Positions 53,806 to 62,326 of a stretch of 64,000 bases of DNA are shown here, piece after piece (within the stretch, counting starts at the first letter, position 1; the number at the start of each line of letters is the position of its first letter). The notes under the pieces are model-generated. The model had not been told where the DNA came from. It worked only from the letters and a program-made list of their open reading frames with translations, and did no database searches. A program made the position numbers and the translations under genes. Source of the DNA: Bacteroidia bacterium 43-41 (GTDB taxonomy: Bacteria > Bacteroidota > Bacteroidia > Bacteroidales > Dysgonomonadaceae); assembly GCA_001898165.1 (NCBI GenBank), contig MKTD01000028.1:1-64000 (forward strand). The letters run 5' to 3'.

Positions 53806-53874
53806 CGATTAATTTGTCATCCATAATTGAAATCGTTAAAAAAATTGTGATCAAACTGTTTTTTCTTAAATTAA

Positions 53875-53917
53875 AACCCAATAATGGGTTGTGATTTTAT
53901 AATTTGGCCTATCTTTG
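53875..53917 (+). promoter_or_regulatory. Tryptophanase promoter overlapped by a palindrome
   Basis: TTG at 53889-53891, an 18-bp spacer and TATCTTTG at 53910-53917 fit the Bacteroidetes consensus. The palindrome AACCCA-ATAA-TGGGTT at 53875-53890 ends in the -33 element, the place where a repressor or activator could act. The leader is about 90 nt with no other structure noticed. Confidence 0.6.
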
Positions 53918-54014
53918 CGGATTATTTTATCAAAACGACAGATTTTATCATTAAATTTTGACCGATTAAAGAAATTTAAACTTTTATCTTTACAAAATAA
54001 AATAAACAATTGTT

Positions 54015-55463
54015 ATGCAGGAAATTAAATTTTATAACGGAGAGAATATTCCGTTGGAATTGCACAAAGTGCGTATTGTACAAAAACTAAATCTGGTACC
54101 CATTGAGCGCCGGCTGGAAGCATTAAAAGAGGGCGGATTCAACACGTTCAGGCTAAACACGAAAGATGTGTTTCTGGATATGCTTACCGACAGCGGAACC
54201 AATGCCATGAGCGACAACCAGCTGGCCGCCATGATGCAAGCCGACGATGCATACGCCGGATCGCAAAGTTTTTACCGGCTGCAGAAGGCCGTAGAGGAGG
54301 TTTTAGGAAAAAAATATTATCTGCCGGTCCATCAGGGGCGGGCCGCCGAAAATATCCTGTCGAAAGCATACATCAAACAGGGGAGCCTGGTTCCGATGAA
54401 CTATCACTTTACCACCACACTGGCCCATATAACCGAGTGCGGCGGGCGTATCGTGGAATTGCTTTACGATGAAGGTTACGTCATGAACTCCAGCCATCCG
54501 TTTAAAGGCAACATGAATATCGAAAAGCTGGAAGAGAACATCATCCGGCACGGGGCGGAGAATGTTCCGTTTATCCGCATGGAGGCTTCTACCAACCTGA
54601 TTGGCGGACAACCGTTCTCGGTTCAAAACCTGCGCGATGTGCGCACCATTGCCGACAAGTACAATATCCGGCTGGTGCTCGACGCCAGTTTATTGGGTGA
54701 AAACGCTTACCTGGTAAAATTGAGGGAAGAGGAGTTTAATGAAACTTCAATGGCGGATATTCTAAAAACAATGACCGACTTAGCAGATATTGTCTATTTT
54801 TCGGCACGGAAACTCAGTTCTTCGCGCGGCGGAGGTATCTGCACCAACAGCGAAGCAATCTACAAAGAACTTGAGGCGCTCGTTCCTCTATACGAAGGAT
54901 TTTTGACTTACGGCGGCATTTCGGTACGCGAAATTGAGTCGATGGCGGTGGGATTATACGAGACATGGGACGAAACCATGATTTGCCAAAGCCCCGATTT
55001 TATCCGGTATCTGGTGGACGAATTGGACAAAAACGGCATCCCCATGGTGAAACCCGCCGGGGTTCTGGGTGCGCACGTAAACGCGATGGAGTTCTGCTCG
55101 CACATACCGCAAACGCAATATCCGGCAGGGTCGCTTGCCGCCGCCCTGTTCCTGATATCCGGGATCCGGGGAATGGAACGCGGCTCGGTTTCCAATCAGC
55201 GCGACGAATATGGCAACGAAACATACGCCGATATGGAATTGGTTCGCCTGGCAGTACCTCGCCGGGTTTTCACATTGTCGCAAATAAAATATGTTATCGA
55301 TCGCATAACGTGGCTTTACGACAACCGCGAACTTATCGGCGGACTGAAATTTGTGTACGAACCGCCCGTCCTCCGATTCTTTATGGGCGGGTTGGAACCG
55401 GTCAACGATTGGCCGCAACAGCTCTTGGCTAAATTCAAAGAAGATTTTGGAGAGAGCCTGTAA
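54015..55463 (+). CDS. tnaA: Tryptophanase (tryptophan indole-lyase)
   Basis: A 482-residue PLP enzyme of the beta-eliminating lyase family that splits tryptophan into indole, pyruvate and ammonia. Lys266 in YFSARKLSSSRGGG is the expected PLP lysine, Asp223 in LVLDASLLGENA binds the ring nitrogen, and HQGRAAENI marks the family. This sequence branch is typical of Bacteroidetes tryptophanases; tyrosine phenol-lyase is the nearest alternative. It is monocistronic with a strong terminator. A decayed copy of its 3' end lies just beyond that terminator. Confidence 0.87.
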   Translation: MQEIKFYNGENIPLELHKVRIVQKLNLVPIERRLEALKEGGFNTFRLNTKDVFLDMLTDSGTNAMSDNQLAAMMQADDAYAGSQSFYRLQKAVEEVLGKKYYLPVHQGRAAENILSKAYIKQGSLVPMNYHFTTTLAHITECGGRIVELLYDEGYVMNSSHPFKGNMNIEKLEENIIRHGAENVPFIRMEASTNLIGGQPFSVQNLRDVRTIADKYNIRLVLDASLLGENAYLVKLREEEFNETSMADILKTMTDLADIVYFSARKLSSSRGGGICTNSEAIYKELEALVPLYEGFLTYGGISVREIESMAVGLYETWDETMICQSPDFIRYLVDELDKNGIPMVKPAGVLGAHVNAMEFCSHIPQTQYPAGSLAAALFLISGIRGMERGSVSNQRDEYGNETYADMELVRLAVPRRVFTLSQIKYVIDRITWLYDNRELIGGLKFVYEPPVLRFFMGGLEPVNDWPQQLLAKFKEDFGESL

Positions 55464-55471
55464 AGATTTAA

Positions 55472-55507
55472 AAAGACCCGGATTATTTGTGAATAATCCG
55501 GGTCTTT
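55472..55507. terminator. Strong bidirectional terminator after tnaA
   Basis: A perfect 16-bp stem AAAGACCCGGATTATT with a TGTG loop. It gives TCTTT on the + strand and CTTTTTAAAT on the minus strand, so it can end tnaA and also the convergent lipoprotein transcript. Confidence 0.88.
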
Positions 55508-55540
55508 AACACCTGATGTGATGTGAAATATCTTCAGGCT

Positions 55541-55590
55541 GCCGGAATTGGTCAACAATTGACCACAACAGCTCCTGGCTAAATTTAAAA
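55541..55590 (+). pseudogene. Decayed duplicate of the tnaA 3' end
   Basis: The 41 bases from GGTCAAC onward match tnaA 55399-55439 at 35 positions, and all six differences are transitions. In the tnaA frame it reads LVNN-stop-PQQLLAKFK against PVNDWPQQLLAKFK, the Trp codon TGG having become TGA. It is thus the tail of a second, degenerated tryptophanase copy or of a local duplication. Confidence 0.75.
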
Positions 55591-55592
55591 CT

Positions 55593-56069
55593 CTATTGCT
55601 TCAAATTCGCATTTATGTAATTGTTGGTATATTCAATGAGTTCAGTAAACGCTTTGGAAAAATCCTGATGTGCACCGGCATTAATGGTTACAAATTTGCT
55701 TTTGCCGTTTTGTATTAATTCAACCACATACACAATTGAATTATCCGAATTTTTATTCTCCTCGAACCCATAGGCATCATTCATATTGTTGACATTACTT
55801 TCATTGATCAGCTCGCTGAATTTTTCAAACTCCTGCTGCGATAAAACGCCTTCCTTTTCAACCGGGCGGCTGGTTCCCTCAAACCTATCGAAAAAGTAAT
55901 TATTTTGTGCAATTGTGTAGGTCGAATCGGGGTTCAACTGAAATTCCACCTTGAAATTACCAGCACTTTCCATACTGTATTTGTAAGTGAAATCCTTTAA
56001 CCCAGTATTGCTCCTACAACCGATAACCAAAAGAATAAATAAGGCAACGAATAACTTGTATTTTTTCAT
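55593..56069 (-). CDS. Small lipoprotein of unknown function
   Basis: A 158-residue protein with a lipoprotein signal (ILLVIGC, Cys18). The mature part has a beta-rich start (FKVEFQLNPDSTYTIAQNN) and a helical end (DFSKAFTELIEYTNNYI). I recognise no family; it resembles small Bacteroidetes lipoproteins of the DUF type. It follows the susD terminator and is probably transcribed separately. Confidence 0.6.
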   Translation of the reverse strand: MKKYKLFVALFILLVIGCRSNTGLKDFTYKYSMESAGNFKVEFQLNPDSTYTIAQNNYFFDRFEGTSRPVEKEGVLSQQEFEKFSELINESNVNNMNDAYGFEENKNSDNSIVYVVELIQNGKSKFVTINAGAHQDFSKAFTELIEYTNNYINANLKQ

Positions 56070-56079
56070 ATTTCACATT

Positions 56080-56106
56080 AAAAAGAAGGGAGGAAAACCT
56101 CCCTTC
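56080..56106 (-). terminator. Intrinsic terminator of the susCD unit
   Basis: On the minus strand a perfect 9-bp stem GAAGGGAGG/CCTCCCTTC with a 4-nt loop is followed by TTTTTAAT, 13 bases after the susD stop. Confidence 0.88.
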
Positions 56107-56119
56107 GTGAATAATCTAT

Positions 56120-57874
56120 TTATTTCCAGGGATCGGGTTGTACCAAATAAGGTTTGCCGTTTTCGTCAACACCCATGGTTTGTACTTGTCCATCGGGCAA
56201 TGGAAACATTGTTTTAGCGGCTGGCAATACTGAAGCCGTAGCGAATTTAGCTAAAAATTGAGCTTCGAAATGAACATAATCCGCCAGTTCTTTATTCATG
56301 TATTGGCCTCCCCAACGAGACAGGTCAAACCAGCGTTGTCCTTCCATAGCCAGTTCCAGCTTGCGTTCCATACGAACCGCTTTGATGCACATGTCTTTAT
56401 CGGTAAATGCAGCATGAGTGGCAGGATATTCTTTAATTAAATAATTAGCCGCAGGAGTTCCATCTTCTAATTTTACAACATTTACGGGCAATGCCGCACG
56501 CTTACGAATCTGGTTTACCTGTGCCATTGCACCCGTTAAATCATTTTTATTGGCGAGGCACTCGGCATAAAGCAATATTATATCTCTTAAACTCAGGTAT
56601 TGTAGGTTTATAGCCGATCCGGGAGCCCAGCCGGAACTTAACCCACCATCTGCCAGTCCGGCATCTTGTTCTTTTTTGGTGTAAACATGTTTCTTGGGCA
56701 TATAAAAACCTCCGTTAGCCACGTCGCGCACCCAGTTGTTTTTGGGAAGCCCCCAATCTTTATATGGAACTTCGAAACGCCCGATGGCAAAATCGATGCG
56801 CGGATCGACCGGCATATCATTGTTAACCGACAAAGGTGCATCTTTTTCAGAGGATGTGTTCCTTTCCGTAACATAAGGTTTATTCCTGTATGAGTTGTCC
56901 AATAGCGGCAATCCGTCGGTTCCTACTTTGAATGAATTTGCCAGTTCATTAGACGGTTGATAAAATCCGCAACAACCTCCCGGCGAGCCGGCTCCCCCAT
57001 GCGGATAACATAAAGATAATCCCGTATTGCCATTATCGCGGTCGGCCGAGAATTGTGCAGCAAAAATGGATTCTTTACCGTTATCGCGAAAACTGTCGAA
57101 ATTGGCATTCATATCGTCTTCCAATCCGTATTTTTTGCCATTGGCAGTCATTCCGTTATCAATCACATCCTTAAGGATGGGTTCAGCGGTAGCAAGATCA
57201 CCTTTATGCATCAGGATTTTGGCTTTTAATGCTTTGGCAGCCCACAAATTTGCCCTTCCCGCCAAATCCTGTTTTCCGGGTAAATTAGTTATTGCAATGT
57301 CTATATCGGCCAATACTTTGGGATAAATATCCACATCGTTATGAATTTTGGGGTCATTTTCGGTATTTGTTTCGTCCACCCAAGGCAGGAAGGGCCCAAA
57401 AACTTTAATACCCTCAAAATAAAACATGGCACGGAGAAAATGCAATTCACCGTTTCTGGATTTCTTAAATGCTTCGGGCAAATTCTTAGTTTGCTCCAAT
57501 GTTTGTAACGCAATATTTACCCGTTTAGCTCCTTTATAAACCCAGGCGTATTTTTCTCCGATATACCCATTGGTAGATAACACACTGTAAGTTTCCATTG
57601 TATTCAATACAGACTGGTCATTACCGTCTGATCCTTTATTAGCATCCCCGCCATACATACCTCCGAAAGTCCAGTTAAACGGAGTGGCACCCCATCCGTT
57701 TTCAGTTATATTGGCATACGCAGAGGTGGTAAGCAGGTCAACCCCAGTCTGATTCATTAAGGCTGCCTGGTTGATACTTCCCTGCGGGTCTTTATAAAGA
57801 AAACCTTCACCGCAGGAACTCAGCATTACAAATGTTGAAACGATGAGCAATAACAATATATTCTTATGTTTCAT
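56120..57874 (-). CDS. SusD/RagB-family surface glycan- or peptide-binding lipoprotein
   Basis: A 584-residue lipoprotein (FVMLSSC, Cys21) that sits as a lid on the SusC transporter and captures substrate at the cell surface. The tetratricopeptide-like N-terminal helices (YKGAKRVNIALQTLEQTK, RNGELHFLRAMFYFEGIKVF) and the C-terminal SusD block (RMERKLELAMEGQRWFDLSR) are clear. The ligand cannot be predicted. It lies 22 bp after susC. Confidence 0.93.
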   Translation of the reverse strand: MKHKNILLLLIVSTFVMLSSCGEGFLYKDPQGSINQAALMNQTGVDLLTTSAYANITENGWGATPFNWTFGGMYGGDANKGSDGNDQSVLNTMETYSVLSTNGYIGEKYAWVYKGAKRVNIALQTLEQTKNLPEAFKKSRNGELHFLRAMFYFEGIKVFGPFLPWVDETNTENDPKIHNDVDIYPKVLADIDIAITNLPGKQDLAGRANLWAAKALKAKILMHKGDLATAEPILKDVIDNGMTANGKKYGLEDDMNANFDSFRDNGKESIFAAQFSADRDNGNTGLSLCYPHGGAGSPGGCCGFYQPSNELANSFKVGTDGLPLLDNSYRNKPYVTERNTSSEKDAPLSVNNDMPVDPRIDFAIGRFEVPYKDWGLPKNNWVRDVANGGFYMPKKHVYTKKEQDAGLADGGLSSGWAPGSAINLQYLSLRDIILLYAECLANKNDLTGAMAQVNQIRKRAALPVNVVKLEDGTPAANYLIKEYPATHAAFTDKDMCIKAVRMERKLELAMEGQRWFDLSRWGGQYMNKELADYVHFEAQFLAKFATASVLPAAKTMFPLPDGQVQTMGVDENGKPYLVQPDPWK

Positions 57875-57896
57875 ATTTTTTTATTTTTAGTATGAT

Positions 57897-60800
57897 TTAA
57901 AATGCAAAATTTACCCCAAAGAGAAGACGCATGGTTGTAGGCCATCCTCCTGCATCGAGGCCTCTTCTTAAGTCTGACCCACTACCGGTACCCGTTTCCA
58001 TGTTGGTAATTTCCGGATCCAATCCGCTATACTTAGTAAATGTAAACAGGTTTTCTGCCTGGATATATACGCGTAAATTAGAAATGTTTACTTTTTGTAC
58101 CAAATCTTTAGGCAGAGTATATCCTATTACAAGATTCTTCAACTTGAGGAACGATCCATCTTCAACATAATAGGATGAAGATACGGCCCCACCCCAACTA
58201 TCTTTGGAGTCGAGAATCGGTAACTTGGCTTTTGAATTGTCTGCGCCCTTTTTCCACGAATAATCCCTCATCATTGCCGAACGGTTTCCTCCAAATAACG
58301 GAAAGTCGGTAAAGTATTTTGGATTATTATATAAATCGTTTCCAATAGTCGAATACCAGAACATGGTCATATCCCAGTTTTTATAGGTCAGTGTTGCGTT
58401 TAAACCGGCCATCAGATCGGGGTGTGGATTACCGATCATAGTACGGTCGAAACCATCAATCTTACCATCAGGCACACCGTCGGGGCCGCTTACGTCTTCA
58501 AATTTGAATTTGCCCACGTAAGATGGCGCCACTTTGGGATCCGAGTCAATCGCATTCTTGGTTGTTCCGTAGGGAACGGGCGAAGATTTAACATCCTGCT
58601 CATTTTCGTAGAAACCAATTACGTTATAACCCCAGAAGTGTGAAATAGGAAGCCCCTTCATGGTTCTGGTAGAAGCGGTGGAAAGACGCATACCCCACCC
58701 GTAAATAGCATAATCATCTGATGTGGATAATTTCAATACTTTATTTTTATACGTTGAAAGATTTAATCCGATATCCCAGCCGAAATCGCCTTTTTTATCA
58801 CGGTAATTAAAACTGAAGTCAAATCCATTGTTCTGCATGTCGCCATAATTGATATAGGGGGCACTCGGCTCACCTGCCAAATTAGAATAAGCGGCAGTAA
58901 TAAGCATATCCGTAGTTTTTTTATTGTACCATTCAAACGTTGTATTGAAACGCCCGCCACCAAATGTTGCATCCAAACCAATATTGGTCATTTTGGTCGC
59001 TTCCCAGCGTGTTTCGTCGTTGCCATAGGTAGCCAACCGATAACCGGGGGTTGTGCCCGTATTGGCACCGCCAAGGTCATAGTTTGTCCGATCGGGAGCT
59101 GTCGTAAAAAGCATGGTAAAGTTAGTAGCTCGCGGAATCTCAGAGTTTCCGGTCAAACCATATCCAACACGCAATTTCAGATCATCCAACCAATCGCGGG
59201 TTCCCTCCATAAACGATTCCTGTGACATACGCCATCCGAAAGATGCCGACGGGAATGTACCGTAACGGTATTTCTTAGCGAAACGGGAAGCGCCGTCACG
59301 GCGAACAATACCGGTAAACAGGTATTTATCGGCATAGCCGTAATCTACACGTCCGAAAGCCCCGAACAAAGCCGTTTCCCCCCAATACCATGATTCGGTT
59401 TCACGTTGGTTGTTATTCTCTCCCATCTGCAATGTCCACGTGTCAACGTTATCTTCAAACAGGTAATTATACCTTCTGCCTCTCAACGTTCTTCCAATTC
59501 CACTTTGCAAAGCATCGGTACCTAACAACACAGTCAACGCATGTACATCATCAAACCTTTTTGTGTAAGTCAACGTATTTTGCCACTGCAAATTGTAACC
59601 GCTGTTGGCCTCTTCGTTGAAATAGTTGTTGCCCGGACTTTCCGAGAATTCAAGGTTTTTCTTGCTCATATTATAGCTCCAATAATTGGTATAATCAAGG
59701 CCAAAACTGGTACGGTAAGTCAACTCCCGGTTCTTCATAAGATCCACCTCAGCCCATACATTACCAAATATGCGTGTGTTCACATAATAATTATCTTTGG
59801 TTCTGTATCTATCGGCTATCGGGTTTATGAAATTTCCGGTACCGGTAATTTTAGATCCCGCCCAATTATCGAATTCATCTTTTACCGGAATCCAGGGCGA
59901 TGCACGATATACCCAGGAATAAGGGTTGCTTTCGGACGAGTTACTGGTCAAACCCTGGTCTTTTGTGTAGGTAAACTGAAGATTTTCACCCACACGCAAC
60001 CAGTCGCGCAAATCGAACGATGTGTTCATACGTGTCTGATAACGTTTGTAGTATGAATAGATAACCGTTCCTTCCTGATCGAAATAGTTTAATCCCAGCA
60101 AATATTGCCCCTTATTGTTACCACCGGACAATGTTAACTGATGGTTTTGAATAGGAGCCGTACGATCGATCTCATCCCACCAGTCGGTGTCGGAAAACTT
60201 CACCATTTGATTGTTTGGGAATGAATAATCATTAATATCAATGTCCTTACGCCCTTTAGCTCCCGTAGTGGTCAGATAATTAGGAATAGAGGGTGTAGGG
60301 CTTGGGCCATCACTAAATTGCAAATGCTCAGGATGCCCCGCTACACCTCTAAGATCAAACGAATTTTGTTGTGACTCCCATTCAATAGCCAATCGCTCCA
60401 TCGAATTTGTCAGATCATATCTTTTGGTCGTTTTTTGAACTCCATAGTATGCATCGTAGGTTAATTTGGGTTGTCCGCTCCTGGTCCCTTTTTTTGTTGT
60501 GATCAGGATAACTCCGTTAGCTGCCTGTGCCCCGTAAATTGCAGCAGCGGAAGCATCTTTCAACACCTGCATGCTCTCAATATCGTTCGGGTTCAAACTG
60601 CTTAAGTTCTGGTTGCGTGTTGCCACACCGTCAATTACGTATAGAGGCCCGTTATCGTTCACCGTGTTTACTCCACGGATACGAACCATAGTAGCTGAAC
60701 CGGGAGAACCGGTTTGCCCGATATACACACCCGGCGTTTTACCTTGTAGTTGCTGCGTTGCAGAAGAACCCGTAGATGCCAAAAGATCTTCGGTTTTTAC

Positions 60801-61196
60801 AACCGCCACAGAGCCTGTAATGTCTTTCTTGGCCTGTGTACCATACCCAACTACAATTACTTCTTGTAAAGTTTCCGTATCTTCAGCCAATACAACCGCT
60901 AGCCTGGTTTTATTACCAACAGGAACCTCTTGTGATCTAAAACCCACATAAGAAAAAACTAAAACAGAATTCGTTGAAGCCACGTTCAAGGTAAAATTAC
61001 CGTCCGTATCGGTCACGGTTCCGTTCATGGTACCTTTTTCAATTACGTTAACCCCGATGAGTGGATCTCGGCCGGCATCGGTCACGGTTCCCGTAATGCG
61101 TACTTGTGCAAACATCATGCTTACACTCATCACCAAGAAGAGAGAAGGAAACACAATCTTTCTCGCCTTCCAAAATAAATGTTTTTCTTTTTGCAT
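57897..61196 (-). CDS. SusC/RagA-family TonB-linked outer-membrane transporter
   Basis: A 1099-residue TonB-dependent transporter. Signal peptide about 1-30, a carboxypeptidase-regulatory-like domain (VTDAGRDPLIGVNVIEKG), a TonB-box-like VIVVGYGTQAKKDITGSV, a plug with SATMVRIRGVNTVNDNGPLY and DASAAAIYGAQAANGVILIT, and a 22-strand barrel. With the adjacent SusD it imports an oligosaccharide or peptide. No hydrolase genes accompany the pair, unlike a full polysaccharide utilisation locus. The leader holds a strong terminator hairpin and, further upstream, a (GA)n tract, suggesting attenuation control. Confidence 0.93.
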   Translation of the reverse strand: MQKEKHLFWKARKIVFPSLFLVMSVSMMFAQVRITGTVTDAGRDPLIGVNVIEKGTMNGTVTDTDGNFTLNVASTNSVLVFSYVGFRSQEVPVGNKTRLAVVLAEDTETLQEVIVVGYGTQAKKDITGSVAVVKTEDLLASTGSSATQQLQGKTPGVYIGQTGSPGSATMVRIRGVNTVNDNGPLYVIDGVATRNQNLSSLNPNDIESMQVLKDASAAAIYGAQAANGVILITTKKGTRSGQPKLTYDAYYGVQKTTKRYDLTNSMERLAIEWESQQNSFDLRGVAGHPEHLQFSDGPSPTPSIPNYLTTTGAKGRKDIDINDYSFPNNQMVKFSDTDWWDEIDRTAPIQNHQLTLSGGNNKGQYLLGLNYFDQEGTVIYSYYKRYQTRMNTSFDLRDWLRVGENLQFTYTKDQGLTSNSSESNPYSWVYRASPWIPVKDEFDNWAGSKITGTGNFINPIADRYRTKDNYYVNTRIFGNVWAEVDLMKNRELTYRTSFGLDYTNYWSYNMSKKNLEFSESPGNNYFNEEANSGYNLQWQNTLTYTKRFDDVHALTVLLGTDALQSGIGRTLRGRRYNYLFEDNVDTWTLQMGENNNQRETESWYWGETALFGAFGRVDYGYADKYLFTGIVRRDGASRFAKKYRYGTFPSASFGWRMSQESFMEGTRDWLDDLKLRVGYGLTGNSEIPRATNFTMLFTTAPDRTNYDLGGANTGTTPGYRLATYGNDETRWEATKMTNIGLDATFGGGRFNTTFEWYNKKTTDMLITAAYSNLAGEPSAPYINYGDMQNNGFDFSFNYRDKKGDFGWDIGLNLSTYKNKVLKLSTSDDYAIYGWGMRLSTASTRTMKGLPISHFWGYNVIGFYENEQDVKSSPVPYGTTKNAIDSDPKVAPSYVGKFKFEDVSGPDGVPDGKIDGFDRTMIGNPHPDLMAGLNATLTYKNWDMTMFWYSTIGNDLYNNPKYFTDFPLFGGNRSAMMRDYSWKKGADNSKAKLPILDSKDSWGGAVSSSYYVEDGSFLKLKNLVIGYTLPKDLVQKVNISNLRVYIQAENLFTFTKYSGLDPEITNMETGTGSGSDLRRGLDAGGWPTTMRLLFGVNFAF

Positions 61197-61253
61197 AAAA
61201 ATAATGATTAATGAATGATTAATTGAACAATTTAAAAAACAAGGCCCATACTA

Positions 61254-61317
61254 AAATCAACCTGATTTTGAACTCAAAAGAAAGCATGAAACTCTCATGT
61301 AAGTCCAGGGTTGATTT
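61254..61317 (-). promoter_or_regulatory. Long hairpin in the susC leader
   Basis: AAATCAACCTG at 61254-61264 pairs with CAGGGTTGATTT at 61306-61317 with one bulged base. Inside the loop CATGA/TCATG forms a second small hairpin. It lies 58 bases upstream of the susC ATG, between the terminator and the gene. Confidence 0.5.
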
Positions 61318-61366
61318 CAACATCATATTACTATAATTTCGTTACACTGTTTATCATTTCTTTAAC

Positions 61367-61415
61367 ATAAAAAAACCTCTCCGGTTACAGTATAGTATGG
61401 CTGTAACCGGAGAGG
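61367..61415 (-). terminator. Strong terminator or attenuator upstream of susC
   Basis: Perfect 15-bp stem CCTCTCCGGTTACAG at 61376-61390 and its complement at 61401-61415 with a 10-nt loop. On the minus strand it is followed by TTTTTTTAT. It lies 170 bases before the susC ATG, with no recognised promoter in between. Confidence 0.85.
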
Positions 61416-61545
61416 TACAATAAATGATTTTCCGGAACTACAACGTCCGGATGCAATATATTTGATAAGGAATAAGTTGAAAAAAATTGCGCAATTGGTT
61501 GTTTTTGTATAAATTGCGCGCGCGAAACTCTTAACAGTATTGGCG

Positions 61546-61606
<61 letters not shown>

Positions 61607-61782
61607 ACAAATATCCCGTTCTTACCAACGATATTTCGTTAATAATAGCTAATTGGAAATAAATGGATTGAGCGTGAAGAATCATACGATATATATTAAA
61701 GTACAACAACAAATGGCTAAAGTCTTCCCTTTTTTCTTGCATAAGGATCGCTAAATATCCCCCTATTTGAAGTTAAACAAAA

Positions 61783-61812
61783 CAAAGATATATATTATTT
61801 TCACAAAAACAA
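61783..61812 (-). promoter_or_regulatory. Promoter reading toward the (GA)n tract and susC
   Basis: On the minus strand TTG, 19 bp, then TATCTTTG, a good Bacteroidetes promoter. Transcription would start near 61777, pass the (GA)n tract and reach the terminator at 61415-61367. Confidence 0.65.
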
Positions 61813-61953
61813 CAATATTTTAAATAAAATTCAAAATTCCACATCTTTTTCGGTTTATTATAAATATATAAAAATCACTACTGGTCGGTTAATTTTTCTG
61901 TGTTGTCCTTGCTCATCCGTTTGTAATATCGAGCGATATCAGTATCAGGACAG

Positions 61954-62060
61954 TTAATGCTTTATCAGTTTCTTGGTATATGTTTTTCCGTCTTTTATCA
62001 CGCGTATAAAATAGATATCTTTATGTAAATCGGATACTATCATATGGAGAATTATTCTTG
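61954..62060 (-). pseudogene. Relic of a type IX secretion C-terminal sorting domain
   Basis: A minus-strand frame of about 35 codons reads VSDLHKDIYFIRVIKDGK and TYTKKLIKH-stop, matching the end of T9SS type A sorting domains. It is closed upstream by a TAA, so the cargo protein itself is gone or frameshifted. It implies that the genome encodes, or once encoded, a type IX secretion system. Confidence 0.6.
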
Positions 62061-62206
62061 TAATGTCTTACCAGGCACCCACAACCCATTTTAGAAATAA
62101 AAATGTTGGAATCAGTTGTTGTTATTGCAGAATGATCATGATGGATGACCAGCCTGTCGATAAAAGCGGGAGTTGGAATTATCTTGTTACCATCGGCAAA
62201 CTTCAC
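62021..62206 (-). pseudogene. Fragment of a choloylglycine-hydrolase-like paralogue
   Basis: A 61-codon frame contains RLVIHHDHSAITTTDSNIF, similar to KLVIHHDPSYVVMTNSPVF of the intact gene at 62327-63373. Twenty bases (62134-62153) are identical to 62800-62819. The remainder is unrelated, and the fragment overlaps the T9SS relic in another frame. The rest of 61606-62320 shows no gene. Confidence 0.5.
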
Positions 62207-62277
62207 TACTTATTATAATAAATAGCTTTAGCTTAACTTGCTGATATTTTAGCACAAAGAATGGGGAGTACTATACA

Positions 62278-62312
62278 TTGCCGCCCTATTTCTTTCGATA
62301 ATAGAGCGGCAA
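62278..62312. other. Hairpin after the choloylglycine-hydrolase-family gene
   Basis: TTGCCGC/GCGGCAA with an inner CTATT/AATAG. It lies 15 bases beyond the stop of the minus-strand gene. There is no T run on that strand, so it may stabilise the mRNA end rather than terminate. Confidence 0.5.
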
Positions 62313-62326
62313 CCTGTGTTGTTTTT

